Source of the DNA: Lachnospiraceae bacterium
GTDB lineage: Bacteria > Bacillota > Clostridia > Lachnospirales > Lachnospiraceae
Reading direction: 5' to 3'
Assembly (NCBI GenBank): GCA_902363555.1
Contig: CABJAM010000007.1
Span: forward strand, 372,001-436,000
Length of the DNA: 64,000 nucleotides
A program made the translations under genes and the position numbers. Under the pieces are notes generated by a model. That model worked only from the letters and a program-made list of their open reading frames with translations, did no database searches and was not told where the DNA came from. This document shows, piece by piece, positions 49,113 through 57,920 of this stretch (positions within the stretch are counted from its first letter, which is position 1; every line of letters starts with the position of its first letter).

Positions 49113-52100
49113 TTACATAAAATCAAATAAGCTGAGCTGCTCCCCGGCATCGCGGTTTCCGGACTTTCCAGCCTGCTCCTTTAAACAGGCAGCCTCCGGC
49201 AGATCCGCAAGAAACGGCGATGGCTCACCGGAGGTGGTCAGGATCAGTTCTTCCCTGGCCCGGGTCATTCCCACATAAAATAACCGCCGCTCCTCCTGCG
49301 GGTCGGCCGGATGCTTTTCACTCTCAAAAGGTATCGTGCCGTCACGCACACCGTAAAGCACCGTCACCGGAAATTCCAGCCCCTTGGAGCCATGGAGCGT
49401 CATCAGCGTCACCGCATCGGCCGTATACTGCTTTCCACCGCATCGGTACAAATCACCTTCCACGCCAAGGCTCAGCGCGGATAAAAACTCCGCCATTGTT
49501 TTATAAAATACGGCCATTGATTGAAGCTTGCGCATCGCCGCGTCCGTTCCCAAATTCATTTCCGCCATCCAGCGCTCAAGCACCTTCTGTGGCCTTGTCT
49601 TTTTTAGTAATGGCAGGAATGTATCTGCCATGGCTTCAAAAACACTGTCCGAAAGCGCATCGGGCTCCAGACCCCACAGCAATTTGAGGGCGGACGCTCT
49701 GGCCAGTGTGTCCTCCGGATTTTCAAGGCCGTGAAAAAATGCCACGGTTCCGCGGACAGATGTTTCCATAAGAAAATCATCCCGGCCGGCAACCACGTAA
49801 GGAATCCCTTCTTTTTTCAGGCATACCTCCAGCAGATCCGCCTGCCGGTGCGTCCGATACAGCACGGCTATATCTGCAAAGCTGCGCGCTTTATGTCCGT
49901 CAGGCCCCCCGGCCTTTTCCTGTGCATCCAGCATATCGATGCCGCCAATCTGCCGGTTTATTTCCTTCGCCACAAAAATGGCCTCCGCCATCTCAGAACG
50001 GGCGCTCACCAGCCGGATCGGACGCCCTGCCGTCTGATGAGCAAAAAGATTCCGCTGCTCTCCCGGATTTTTGGAAATGACCACACAGGCGGCATCCACC
50101 ACCGGCGGCGTGGAACGGTAATTTACCTCCAGCCGTATGACACAGGTGTCTGGAAAATCTGTCTGAAGCCGTAAAAAGCAGCCGGCATCCGCTCCCCGGA
50201 AACCATAGATCGACTGATCCGGATCACCGATCACAAAAAGCTCCCGGCCATGGCGGTTCCACGTTTTGATCAGCGCATATTGCACCGGACTGATATCCTG
50301 AAATTCATCCACAAGCAGGTAGCGAAAACTCTGGAACAATCCACTATTTTCCCCATCCTTGGTGTCATTTAACAGCTTTATCGTTTCAAGGAGAAGGTCG
50401 TCAAAGTCAAAAATATGCTGCCTGCGCAAAATATCCCCATACGCATCCACCGCCTGCATACACTTTTCATCCATATTGTCACAGGCAGTATTCTTTAAAT
50501 CTGCCCTATGTGAGCCTGTGGAAACATCCCGAAAGTTTTGATCGTTCCCACTGGTTTTAATCCGGGATACGGTCTGCAAAAACTGCTTCGGCGTCATTGG
50601 CAGAGCATAGCTCTTTACAATATCCTCTGCGATTTCCAGTGTTTCCATACTGTCCGCCAATATAAATTCCACCTTCTGTGCTTTCAAAAAGTTCAGACAG
50701 ATAGAATGAAAGGTTCCGATCTGTATCCGCTGTGCGGTTTGCTTCTTTCCCAATTGCTTTTGCAGCCGCTCCTTCATCTCCGCAGCAGCCTTGTTCGTAA
50801 AGGTCACAGCCGTCATTTCCGATGGCTTAACCTTCCGGTTTTCCAGCAGATACATGATTCGGGAAATGAGGGTTTTCGTCTTGCCTGTACCCGGTCCGGC
50901 GATAACGGCAACGGTCCGGTCCACGGCGCAGACCGCCTGCTGCTGCCTGGGGTTCAGGCCGGGATTGGCGGCTGCCGCCACGCAATCCTCTACCGCAAAA
51001 TCTTCGGCGACCACCGCGTAATCCTCCGCCCGCAAATCTGCGGCTGCCAAAGCCGATACATCGGGCGCCGGAGCTACGTCTGGCATCTCCGGTGTCAGCG
51101 GCGCGCCGAGCTCCATCCCATAGCAGTCGAAAAAGCTCATCTGCCCGGTTGTATTGGACAGCTCATTTGGTTCAAAAAGCCGTATTGTACCGTACTCCCC
51201 GTCGAAGCCCGGAAGCCGGGTAACCAGGCCGCCGCGCAGCCGCCGTATCCCCTCCGCCACCAGATAACCGGCCGACTTTTTAATATCTTCCACCGGAACA
51301 CGCCTTAAAATCTCAAATTCCGTACCCAGGGAACACAAAAGTTCCGTGTACTGCCTGGAAACACTGGCACTGACCGCCGAATGACCGGTGCAGGCGGCAA
51401 TAACCTCCGGCAGAGGCACAATATTTTCAAAGGGCCGTGCATTTTCCCGGATATAGCCCTCGCTCCGGTCAGACAACTGTTCTACCCGGTGTGACACGCC
51501 AATAGTAAGCTTCCGCCCGCATACCGGACATTTGCCCTGGTACTTCTCCGCCTCCAGAGGACTTAAACACAAATGGCATTTGCGGTGCCCGTCATAGTGA
51601 TATTTTCCTTCCTCCGGAAAAAACTCCAATGTTCCGGCAAGCCCCTTCCCTTCCTGTATAGCGCCGTAAAGGCCGTCATAGGACATTTCGATATCCAGCA
51701 GATTGGCTTCCCGCCCCAGCTTCGCCGGGGAATGTGCATCGGAATTGGAAATCAGGTGGTACTTATCCAGCGCTGAAATACGCCAGTTCATGGGCGGGTC
51801 AGAGGACAGGCCGGTTTCCATAGCATGAATCTGAGGCGTCAGGTCCTCAAAGCATTCCTCCACTGTATCAAAGCCGGAAAAGGCTCCAAACAGTGAAAAA
51901 TGGGGCGTCCATATATGTGCCGGAACGTATATGGCACGTGGGCAAAGCTCCAGCACGATCTCCAGCAGATCCCGGCAGTCCAGGCCCAGTATGGGACGTC
52001 CGTCCGAATGGATGTTACCGATATTTTCAAGTTTTCTGGAAATGATCTCTGCGTCCTCAAGTCCAGGCAGCAAAATAAGGCTGTGGACCTTGCGCACACG

Positions 52101-52394
52101 GTCATTTTTCTTATAAATTGAGCTTATCTCCCCGGTAATTACAAACCGCGGCGTAAAATCCGTCTCTGCCGCGGCATCCTTTATCCGGTATTCCTTCTTT
52201 AATACGTAGAGCCCGTCCTCGGCTGGCTCCAGCTTGTCGTTCAGCTCCTGACGCCAGGCCGGATGTGTAAAATCCCCGGTACCTACGATATGTATTCCTT
52301 TTCTGCGCGCCCACAGGTCCAGATGCTCCGGCGTGCAATCCCGGCTGGTGGCCCGGGAATAATTGGAATGAATGTGCAGATCGGCTATGTACAT
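49113..52394 (-). CDS. PHP-domain / UvrD-Rep helicase fusion
   Basis: 1093 residues from ATG 52394; the family begins MYIADLHIHS. N-terminal PHP-like metal-dependent hydrolase (about 1-260) with DLHIHSNYSR, GTGDFTH, PAHIWTPHF and SNSDAHSP; a Cys4 zinc finger (CHLC...CPVC, about 273-295); a linker; then a superfamily 1A helicase (about 465-1070) with Walker A AGPGTGKT (about 497), FTNKAAAEMKERL, DEFQDISPVQY (Walker B) and TLHGSKGLEF. The PHP unit could be a phosphoesterase or nuclease acting with 3'-5' unwinding (inference). The Ala-rich linker (about 445-475) is low complexity. Alternative start 52427. Confidence 0.88.
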   Translation of the reverse strand: MYIADLHIHSNYSRATSRDCTPEHLDLWARRKGIHIVGTGDFTHPAWRQELNDKLEPAEDGLYVLKKEYRIKDAAAETDFTPRFVITGEISSIYKKNDRVRKVHSLILLPGLEDAEIISRKLENIGNIHSDGRPILGLDCRDLLEIVLELCPRAIYVPAHIWTPHFSLFGAFSGFDTVEECFEDLTPQIHAMETGLSSDPPMNWRISALDKYHLISNSDAHSPAKLGREANLLDIEMSYDGLYGAIQEGKGLAGTLEFFPEEGKYHYDGHRKCHLCLSPLEAEKYQGKCPVCGRKLTIGVSHRVEQLSDRSEGYIRENARPFENIVPLPEVIAACTGHSAVSASVSRQYTELLCSLGTEFEILRRVPVEDIKKSAGYLVAEGIRRLRGGLVTRLPGFDGEYGTIRLFEPNELSNTTGQMSFFDCYGMELGAPLTPEMPDVAPAPDVSALAAADLRAEDYAVVAEDFAVEDCVAAAANPGLNPRQQQAVCAVDRTVAVIAGPGTGKTKTLISRIMYLLENRKVKPSEMTAVTFTNKAAAEMKERLQKQLGKKQTAQRIQIGTFHSICLNFLKAQKVEFILADSMETLEIAEDIVKSYALPMTPKQFLQTVSRIKTSGNDQNFRDVSTGSHRADLKNTACDNMDEKCMQAVDAYGDILRRQHIFDFDDLLLETIKLLNDTKDGENSGLFQSFRYLLVDEFQDISPVQYALIKTWNRHGRELFVIGDPDQSIYGFRGADAGCFLRLQTDFPDTCVIRLEVNYRSTPPVVDAACVVISKNPGEQRNLFAHQTAGRPIRLVSARSEMAEAIFVAKEINRQIGGIDMLDAQEKAGGPDGHKARSFADIAVLYRTHRQADLLEVCLKKEGIPYVVAGRDDFLMETSVRGTVAFFHGLENPEDTLARASALKLLWGLEPDALSDSVFEAMADTFLPLLKKTRPQKVLERWMAEMNLGTDAAMRKLQSMAVFYKTMAEFLSALSLGVEGDLYRCGGKQYTADAVTLMTLHGSKGLEFPVTVLYGVRDGTIPFESEKHPADPQEERRLFYVGMTRAREELILTTSGEPSPFLADLPEAACLKEQAGKSGNRDAGEQLSLFDFM

Positions 52395-52519
52395 ATGACC
52401 ACTCACTTTTCTTTTGTATTTATTCATCCAGAAATTGATGCTGAGTTTAGTATAGCCTATTTCGGCACTTTTTTCCAGTGAAATCCCCTTTGTAAACAGT
52501 AACGTTTTCCGTCATCCGC

Positions 52520-52544
52520 AACTTGTGCAAAATTTGCACAAGTT
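52520..52544. promoter_or_regulatory. 25-bp perfect palindrome between divergent genes
   Basis: AACTTGTGCAAA, a central A, then TTTGCACAAGTT. Placed between the PHP-helicase and inositol-phosphatase-family starts; candidate operator of an unidentified regulator. Confidence 0.6.
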
Positions 52545-52679
52545 AAAGCTTCGGACAATTCTCCGCTTTCATAATGGCTATTCTTAACTGTATTCCCCCT
52601 TGCGAAACCCCACTAAATCCTATACAATTAACCTGACTATAAATCTGCCTCAGGCAGTCTGCGAAGGGAAGTTAGAATT

Positions 52680-53459
52680 ATGAAAATAAATCGAATTGAA
52701 ACAAAACTGATCATCCAGCTTGTCCATCAGGCAAAGCCGCTCATTATGGATCTGGAAAATGCCCATAAAATCACTGTGAAAGGCCAGGCCGACTTCGTAA
52801 CCCAGGTGGATACATCAGTCCAGAGCTTCATCCGGACTGCCCTGGCAAAGTTGACGCCGGACGTCCAGTTCATGGGTGAGGAGGAGCATAAAAACACCAT
52901 TGACCCATCACGTCCGGCATGGATACTGGATCCCATTGACGGCACCACCAACCTGATCTATGATTTCCACCACAGCGCCGTCTCCCTGGCTTACTATGAA
53001 AATGGGCAGATCCACTTCGGAGTTGTCTATAACCCATTTACAGAAGAAACCTTTCACGGCATCCGCGGCGCAGGCGCCTTTCTTAATGAAAAAGCAATCC
53101 ATGTTAATGACGAGAAAACTCTGTCAAACAGTCTCATTGCCATCGGCACCTCACCTTACGACCGGGAAATGGCCGCGGATAATTTCCAAATATTCCAGAG
53201 AGTCTTTGAACATACCCTGGATATCCGCCGGACCGGCGCCGCTTCACTGGATCTGGCGTATACGGCCTGCGGGCGGCTGGACGGATATATCGAACGCAAC
53301 TTAAAGCCATGGGATTTTTCCGCCGGCGCCGTCATATTGGAGGAGGCCGGCGGCCGGATCACCGATTATAACGGAAATCCTGTGGACTACTGTAAAAACC
53401 AGGATATACTGGCCACAGCCGGGGCTATCCATGAATCGCTGGCCGCACTGTTAAAATAA
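52680..53459 (+). CDS. suhB: Inositol monophosphatase family protein
   Basis: 259 residues. Lithium-sensitive Mg2+-dependent phosphatase fold: metal-site motifs FMGEEEHK, WILDPIDGTTNLIYDFHHSAVSLA and the late KPWDFSAGAVILEEAGG are complete. It hydrolyses inositol phosphate or similar small phosphates (NADP-phosphatase and fructose-1,6-bisphosphatase activities also occur in the family). GAAGGGA lies 8 bases before the ATG. Not obviously in an operon. Confidence 0.9.
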   Translation: MKINRIETKLIIQLVHQAKPLIMDLENAHKITVKGQADFVTQVDTSVQSFIRTALAKLTPDVQFMGEEEHKNTIDPSRPAWILDPIDGTTNLIYDFHHSAVSLAYYENGQIHFGVVYNPFTEETFHGIRGAGAFLNEKAIHVNDEKTLSNSLIAIGTSPYDREMAADNFQIFQRVFEHTLDIRRTGAASLDLAYTACGRLDGYIERNLKPWDFSAGAVILEEAGGRITDYNGNPVDYCKNQDILATAGAIHESLAALLK

Positions 53460-53677
53460 CTAACAGTTAATTTTATTGCCCCAAACTTAACAACCGTTCA
53501 ATTGTGTCTCTCTGTCTGGTCCGATATAATGTAATTAACAAAGGCCTTTGTGAAAATTATATGGAATGCGGCTTTGTGCGCGGCTTGCTCAAATGCGCGC
53601 AAATCCACAACACGGAACCGTGGCCGAGCAGCGCGGCATGCTCAGACGCGCGCAAAACCGCAGATTGGAGATGTATT

Positions 53678-54124
53678 ATGAAAATAAATGAGATTATGAA
53701 AGAACGGCGCAAAGAAATGGGATTGACACAGGAGCAGATCGCCGACCGCCTTGGAGTATCCGCGCCAGCGGTCAATAAATGGGAAAAGGGCACATCCTAT
53801 CCGGATATTACCCTGCTGCCGGCACTGGCAAGACTTCTGGGAACCGATCTGAATACCCTGCTTTCTTTTAAGGAGGAGCTGACGGACCGGGAGATTGCCG
53901 GTTTTTGTAAAGAGATTACAGATACTGCCATGGCTGGCGGCTTAGATCAGGCATTTACGATGGCCTTTGACAAGCTGCATGAATACCCAAGCTGTGATTT
54001 GCTGATCCTTAACATGGCGCTGATGCTGGAGAGTCTTCTCATCTTCTACCCTGACGATACGCGGTCCGCCGATAACGCCGGTAAGATTCAGGCTTTGTAT
54101 GAGCGCGCAAAAGCACGGATTTAA
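53678..54124 (+). CDS. XRE-family regulator, 5' fragment of a frameshifted gene
   Basis: 148 residues from ATG 53678. XRE helix-turn-helix at about 1-60 (IMKERRKEMGLTQEQIADRLGVSAPAVNKWEKGTSYPDI), then the start of a helical tetratricopeptide-like tail (IAGFCKEITDTAMAGGL, YPSCDLLILNMALML), ending abruptly at ...YERAKARI. The family continues for about 200 more residues, and these are found in the -1 frame at 54127. Around 53580-53660 upstream there are two direct copies of a TGCTCA...GCGCGCAAA motif of unknown meaning; the longer upstream frame through it is rejected. DNA binding may persist from this fragment alone. Confidence 0.8.
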   Translation: MKINEIMKERRKEMGLTQEQIADRLGVSAPAVNKWEKGTSYPDITLLPALARLLGTDLNTLLSFKEELTDREIAGFCKEITDTAMAGGLDQAFTMAFDKLHEYPSCDLLILNMALMLESLLIFYPDDTRSADNAGKIQALYERAKARI

Positions 54125-54126
54125 AT

Positions 54127-54750
54127 GTGCGCAATCAGGCGCAGGCCATGCTTGTATCCAAGTATATGAAGCATCAGGAATACGATAAGGCTGAAGCACT
54201 CCTGGCAGAAATCCCGGATGCCACAGCCTTTAACAAGCGCCAATTGCAGGCTAATCTTTATGTTGCCAAAAATGACATCGACAAAGCAATAAAAATCACC
54301 GAGGAGCGTCTGTTAACCGAAACAAACAATGTACTTTCGGCACTGTTTACGCTCAACGGCATTGCCCTGAAAAATGAAGCCTTTGACGATGCCGAATATA
54401 TCGCCGACCGGGCCAGGGATTTTACAAAGCTTTTCGATTTATGGGATTATTCCGCCTATGTGGCCTATCTGGATGTATATACAGTGAAAAAGGATGCTAA
54501 AAAATGCATGGACACATTGGAAAAGCTCCTGATTGCGGCCACAAAGCCATGGAACTACCAGGATTCCCCGCTCTACCGCCATGTGGCCCCGGCTCAAAAG
54601 CAGGAAGATATTAAAAATATGATTCTTCCACGGCTGCTCAGCGAAATCGAGGACCCTGGTATGCCCGAATACGACTTTCTCAGAAATGCACCGGAATATC
54701 CGGAATTTATAGCCCGGTTAAAATCTCAGTTGGATACTGAAATGAAATAG
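54127..54750 (+). pseudogene. XRE-family regulator, 3' part (helical tail) after frameshift
   Basis: 207 codons continuing the tail: RNQAQAMLVSKYMKHQEYDKAEALLAEIPD, KNDIDKAIKITEERLLTETNNVL, EAFDDAEYIADRARDFTKLFDLWDY and a conserved end with EDPGMPEYDFLRNAPEYPEFIARL. It joins the upstream fragment if one base is reread at GCAAAAGC (54105-54112): ...YERAK then STDLNVRNQ. It has no ribosome site of its own, so it is translated only by frameshifting or not at all. The 3' end lies in a 33-bp tandem repeat. Confidence 0.75.
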
Positions 54751-54828
54751 CACTCACGTAGGTTGGATACCGAAATGCAGTAACCCTCACGAAAGTTGGA
54801 TACCGAAACGAAATAACACTCAGGAAAA
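54730..54828. repeat. 33-bp tandem repeat, three units
   Basis: Each unit starts TTGGATAC-GAAA and contains a stop triplet (TAG, TAA, TAA) and CACTCA or CCTCA. The first unit includes the stop of the XRE tail; the last overlaps the end of cysK. Confidence 0.85.
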
Positions 54829-55746
54829 CATCCCCGTCGACAAATACCGGTCGCCATTATCCGGCAAAATCACCACGATATTTTTTCCGGCATTTTCAGG
54901 CCGGCGCGCCAGCACTTCCGCGGCATAAACCGCTGCGCCGGAGGATATGCCCACAAGCAGCCCCTCCGTCCGGGCAATGGCCTTTCCTGTGGCAAAAGCG
55001 TCCTCATTATCCACAGTGATAATTTCGTCGTAAATATTCGTATCCAGGATTTCCGGTACAAAGCCTGCACCAATGCCCTGGATTTTATGGGCACCGCCGT
55101 GCCCCTTTGAAAGCATCGGAGAGGCCGAGGGTTCCACGGCAGCCACACGGAGCTGCGGATTTTTCTCCTTCAAAAATGCTCCGACTCCGGTAATCGTTCC
55201 GCCGGTTCCGATTCCGGCCACAAGAAGATCTACCTGTCCATCGGTATCCTGCCATATTTCCGGCCCGGTAGTCCGGCGATGGACCTCCGGGTTGGCTGCA
55301 TTGGTAAACTGGCTGGGTATAAAGCTGCCGGGAAGCTGTGCAGCCAGCTCCTGTGCCCGGGCAATGGCGCCTTTCATGCCCAAAGCGCCGTCAGACAGCT
55401 CCAGGCGTGCCCCATAGGCCTGCATCAGTTGACGCCGCTCCACGCTCATAGTATCGGGCATTACAATAATCACACGATATCCTTTAGCCGCGGCCACACT
55501 GGCCAGGCCGATGCCGGTATTTCCGCTGGTAGGCTCTATGATCACTGAATCAGGCGTAAGCACGCCTTCCAGCTCCGCCGCCTCGATCATGGCCAGCGCC
55601 GCCCGGTCCTTCACACTGCCCGCGGGGTTTAACCCCTCTACCTTGGCCAGAATCCTGGCGTTAATCCCCCGGGTTCTGGCGAAATTTCCCAATTCCAGAA
55701 GCGGGGTCCGTCCGATGAGTTCCGTTACCGATTTATAATAAGCCAT
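54820..55746 (-). CDS. cysK: Cysteine synthase A (O-acetylserine sulfhydrylase)
   Basis: 308 residues from ATG 55746 (AAAGGTGG 5 bases upstream). PLP enzyme forming L-cysteine from O-acetylserine and sulfide. K46 in [12 protein letters not shown] binds [15 protein letters not shown] and [12 protein letters not shown] are the substrate and phosphate loops; SSGAA near the C-terminus. Lies 80 bases downstream of metY on the same strand, so the two likely form one sulfide-assimilation operon under the Rrf2 regulator. Confidence 0.93.
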   Translation of the reverse strand: MAYYKSVTELIGRTPLLELGNFARTRGINARILAKVEGLNPAGSVKDRAALAMIEAAELEGVLTPDSVIIEPTSGNTGIGLASVAAAKGYRVIIVMPDTMSVERRQLMQAYGARLELSDGALGMKGAIARAQELAAQLPGSFIPSQFTNAANPEVHRRTTGPEIWQDTDGQVDLLVAGIGTGGTITGVGAFLKEKNPQLRVAAVEPSASPMLSKGHGGAHKIQGIGAGFVPEILDTNIYDEIITVDNEDAFATGKAIARTEGLLVGISSGAAVYAAEVLARRPENAGKNIVVILPDNGDRYLSTGMFS

Positions 55747-55764
55747 GGCTGCCACCTTTCCTTA

Positions 55765-55830
55765 TAACCGTTCAGAGGTTACGTTTTGTCCGGTCTGCTC
55801 AGGAAATGTGCAGACCTTCTGAACTACTAC
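55765..55830. repeat. GGTCYGC-type palindrome nested in GTAAC-type arms, copy d
   Basis: Outer arms ATAACCGTTCAGAGG and CCTTCTGAACTACTAC, inner GGTCTGCTCAGGAAATGTGC, then AGACC. It shows that the 29-bp and the GGTCYGC families are short and long forms of one palindrome. Located between metY and cysK. Confidence 0.7.
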
Positions 55831-55835
55831 GCTTC

Positions 55836-57122
55836 TTAAATCTGAGCAAATGCCTGCTCCAGATCCCCAAGAATATCATCAATATGCTCCGTACCGATAG
55901 ACAGCCGGATCGTATTGGCACCAATCCCCTGCTCTTTAAGCTCCTGGTCGTTTAACTGGGAGTGCGTCGTGCTGGCCGGGTGAATGACCAGTGATTTGGC
56001 ATCGGCCACATTGGCCAGCAGAGAAAATAGATTCAAACTGTCGATGAATTTCTTCGCTTCGGCGTCCGTTCCCCGGATATTAAATGTAAAAATAGAGCCA
56101 GCGCCATCCGGGAAATAGCGGTCATACAATGGCTTATATGGACTGTCTGCCAGGGATGGATGGTTCACCTTTTCCACCTTCGGATGCTTTTGAAGATAAT
56201 CCACAACCTTCAGCGCATTTTCCACATGGCGTTCCACACGCAGCGACAGGGATTCCAGCCCCTGGAGCAGTAAAAATGCATTAAACGGAGAAATCGTTGC
56301 CCCCATGTCGCGGAGCAGTATGGCCCGCACCTTTGTAACAAATGCAGCCGGCCCCACAGCCTTTGTAAAACTGATCCCGTGATAGCTTGGATTGGGCTCA
56401 GTCAGCGACGGGAACTTGCCGCTGGCCTCCCAGTCAAAATGTCCGCTGTCAATAATCACGCCGCCAAGGGTGGTGCCGTGGCCGCCGATAAATTTTGTGG
56501 CCGAATGGACCACAATATCCGCACCATGCTCAATGGGCCGGAATAAAAATGGTGTGGCAAAAGTGCTGTCAACGACCAGAGGAATATTATTTCCATGAGC
56601 AATACCAGCCACCGCTTCCACATCGATGATATTGGAATTGGGATTGCCCAGAGTCTCTATAAATACGGCCTTTGTATTGTCCTTGATCGCCCGCCGGAAG
56701 TTTTCCGGGTCGTCCGGGTCCACAAAGGTAGTGTCAATATTATAATCCTTCAACGTATGGGCCAGCAGATTATATGTTCCTCCGTAAATGGTCTTGGCCG
56801 CCACAATGTGGTCGCCGCTGTGGGCCAGATTTTGAAAGGTATAGGCAATCGCCGCCGCGCCGGAGGCTACGGCCAGCGCCGCCACACCGCCCTCAAGCGC
56901 AGCCATCCGCTGTTCAAAAACATCCTGAGTAGAATTGGTCAGCCGGCCGTAAATATTTCCGGCATCGCTGAGATTAAAACGGGCTGCGGCATGCTCGCAG
57001 TTGTCAAACACATAGGAGGTCGTCTGGTAAATGGGAACCGCTCTGGAACCTGTGGCCGGGTCGGCCTGCTCCTGTCCTGCGTGTAACTGTAATGTCTCAA
57101 ATCTATATTTATGTGCTGTCAT
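55836..57122 (-). CDS. metY: O-acetylhomoserine sulfhydrylase
   Basis: 428 residues. PLP enzyme of the Cys/Met metabolism family making homocysteine from O-acetylhomoserine and sulfide. [12 protein letters not shown] at the N-terminus, [36 protein letters not shown] and the PLP lysine K210 in [16 protein letters not shown]; length fits the MetY rather than the shorter MetB/MetC type. Preceded by a Cys-ended leader peptide and an Rrf2-type operator/promoter. Confidence 0.93.
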   Translation of the reverse strand: MTAHKYRFETLQLHAGQEQADPATGSRAVPIYQTTSYVFDNCEHAAARFNLSDAGNIYGRLTNSTQDVFEQRMAALEGGVAALAVASGAAAIAYTFQNLAHSGDHIVAAKTIYGGTYNLLAHTLKDYNIDTTFVDPDDPENFRRAIKDNTKAVFIETLGNPNSNIIDVEAVAGIAHGNNIPLVVDSTFATPFLFRPIEHGADIVVHSATKFIGGHGTTLGGVIIDSGHFDWEASGKFPSLTEPNPSYHGISFTKAVGPAAFVTKVRAILLRDMGATISPFNAFLLLQGLESLSLRVERHVENALKVVDYLQKHPKVEKVNHPSLADSPYKPLYDRYFPDGAGSIFTFNIRGTDAEAKKFIDSLNLFSLLANVADAKSLVIHPASTTHSQLNDQELKEQGIGANTIRLSIGTEHIDDILGDLEQAFAQI

Positions 57123-57168
57123 TGCTATCGTCTCCTTTTCTATGTAACTGTCCGTTTAGTTTATTGAC

Positions 57169-57237
57169 TTAACAACAACCGCACATTCGTCCGTTTCTGA
57201 AATTGATCCGCAGTAAAAGTTCAAAAAGTCTGCTCAT
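57169..57237 (-). CDS. 22-residue Cys-ended leader peptide of metY-cysK
   Basis: Starts MSRLFELLL and ends NFRNGRMCGCC followed by TAA. Three of its last five residues are cysteine (UGC, UGU, UGU codons). An AGGAG site lies about 10 bases upstream. It sits between the Rrf2-controlled promoter and metY (46 bases before the metY ATG). By analogy with other amino-acid leader peptides, ribosome stalling at the Cys codons when Cys-tRNA is scarce could change access to metY (inference). Confidence 0.65.
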   Translation of the reverse strand: MSRLFELLLRINFRNGRMCGCC

Positions 57238-57270
57238 ATGCTTTTTTCTCCTATCAATTTGATGGGATTT

Positions 57271-57308
57271 ATATTACCATTAAATTCCTATTAAGTCAAT
57301 AGGAATTT
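57271..57308 (-). promoter_or_regulatory. metY promoter with Rrf2/CymR-type operator
   Basis: Minus strand TTGACT (57294-57299), 17-base spacer, TAATAT (57271-57276). A 27-base palindrome with arms AAATTCCTATT/AATAGGAATTT (57282-57308) covers the -35, as for CymR-type repression by cysteine status. Confidence 0.85.
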
Positions 57309-57730
57309 CAAATAATTTTAGTGACATTGCCCTCGATCAGATCTTCTAATGTAAGATTGTCCAAATAATCCGAAATGATCCGCTTCAGCTCCATCCACAT
57401 GGGAAGCGTGGTGCAGTCATCCGCCCGCTCGCATTTATTGTCGCCGCATTCCAGACAACTAACAGGCGCAATATCCCCCTCGGTTATCCGTAAAATATCA
57501 CCGATCCGGTACTGCTGTGGCTGCCGCGACAACTGATAGCCGCCATTCTTACCCATATGGCTGATCACAAGGCCGCTCCGGTTTAAAATGGCAATGACCG
57601 CCTCCAGGTACTTTACCGAAATCTGCTGCCGCTGCGCCACATCCCGCAGAGATACACACTGCTCCTTACCATTTTGAGCCAGATCAATTAAAACCCGCAG
57701 GGCATATCTGCCCTTTGTCGATATCATCAT
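57308..57730 (-). CDS. Rrf2-family regulator (CymR/IscR type)
   Basis: 140 residues. Winged helix (about 1-70; STKGRYALRVLIDLAQ, ISVKYLEAVIAILNRSGLVISHMGKNGGYQLSR), then four cysteines, C92, C95, C100 and C106 (SCLECGDNKCERADDC). IscR-type cluster ligands are three Cys with similar spacing, so an Fe-S cluster is possible. CymR of Bacillus lacks such ligands and works with CysK. Located beside metY-cysK with matching CCTAT/ATAGG palindromes at both promoters, pointing to control of sulfur assimilation plus autoregulation. The ATG pair at 57730/57727 follows GGGGGAAAAGG. Confidence 0.88.
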   Translation of the reverse strand: MMISTKGRYALRVLIDLAQNGKEQCVSLRDVAQRQQISVKYLEAVIAILNRSGLVISHMGKNGGYQLSRQPQQYRIGDILRITEGDIAPVSCLECGDNKCERADDCTTLPMWMELKRIISDYLDNLTLEDLIEGNVTKII

Positions 57731-57754
57731 GTCCTTTTCCCCCTTTAATATATA

Positions 57755-57788
57755 TTCCTATACTACCATAGGAGTTGAGGGATTTCAA
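57755..57788 (-). promoter_or_regulatory. Autoregulated promoter of the Rrf2 gene
   Basis: Minus strand TTGAAA (57783-57788), 17-base spacer, TAGTAT (57760-57765). The palindrome TCCTAT-N6-ATAGGA overlaps the -10 and shares half-sites with the metY operator. Confidence 0.75.
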
Positions 57789-57920
57789 CCAATCTGGGAA
57801 AATGTATTTCAATTATCTCCATAACATGGTATGATAGCTATAAATTTAACCCCACATCTCACAGCTACAATCCTGCGGCCCACATTTTATCACACAAAGA
57901 TCACACAAAGGAGGCTGTTC

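Noticed and set aside
53504..53677. Upstream extension of the XRE regulator
   Set aside because: It translates a GC-rich stretch with two direct repeat copies; the family begins at MKINEIMKERR (53678).
54730..54828. CRISPR array
   Set aside because: Only three contiguous direct repeats without spacers; no other repeat-spacer pattern or cas gene in the window.
57123..57310. SAM or other known riboswitch before metY
   Set aside because: No SAM-I, SAM-II or T-box sequence elements; only the Cys-ended leader frame and the Rrf2-type palindrome are present.
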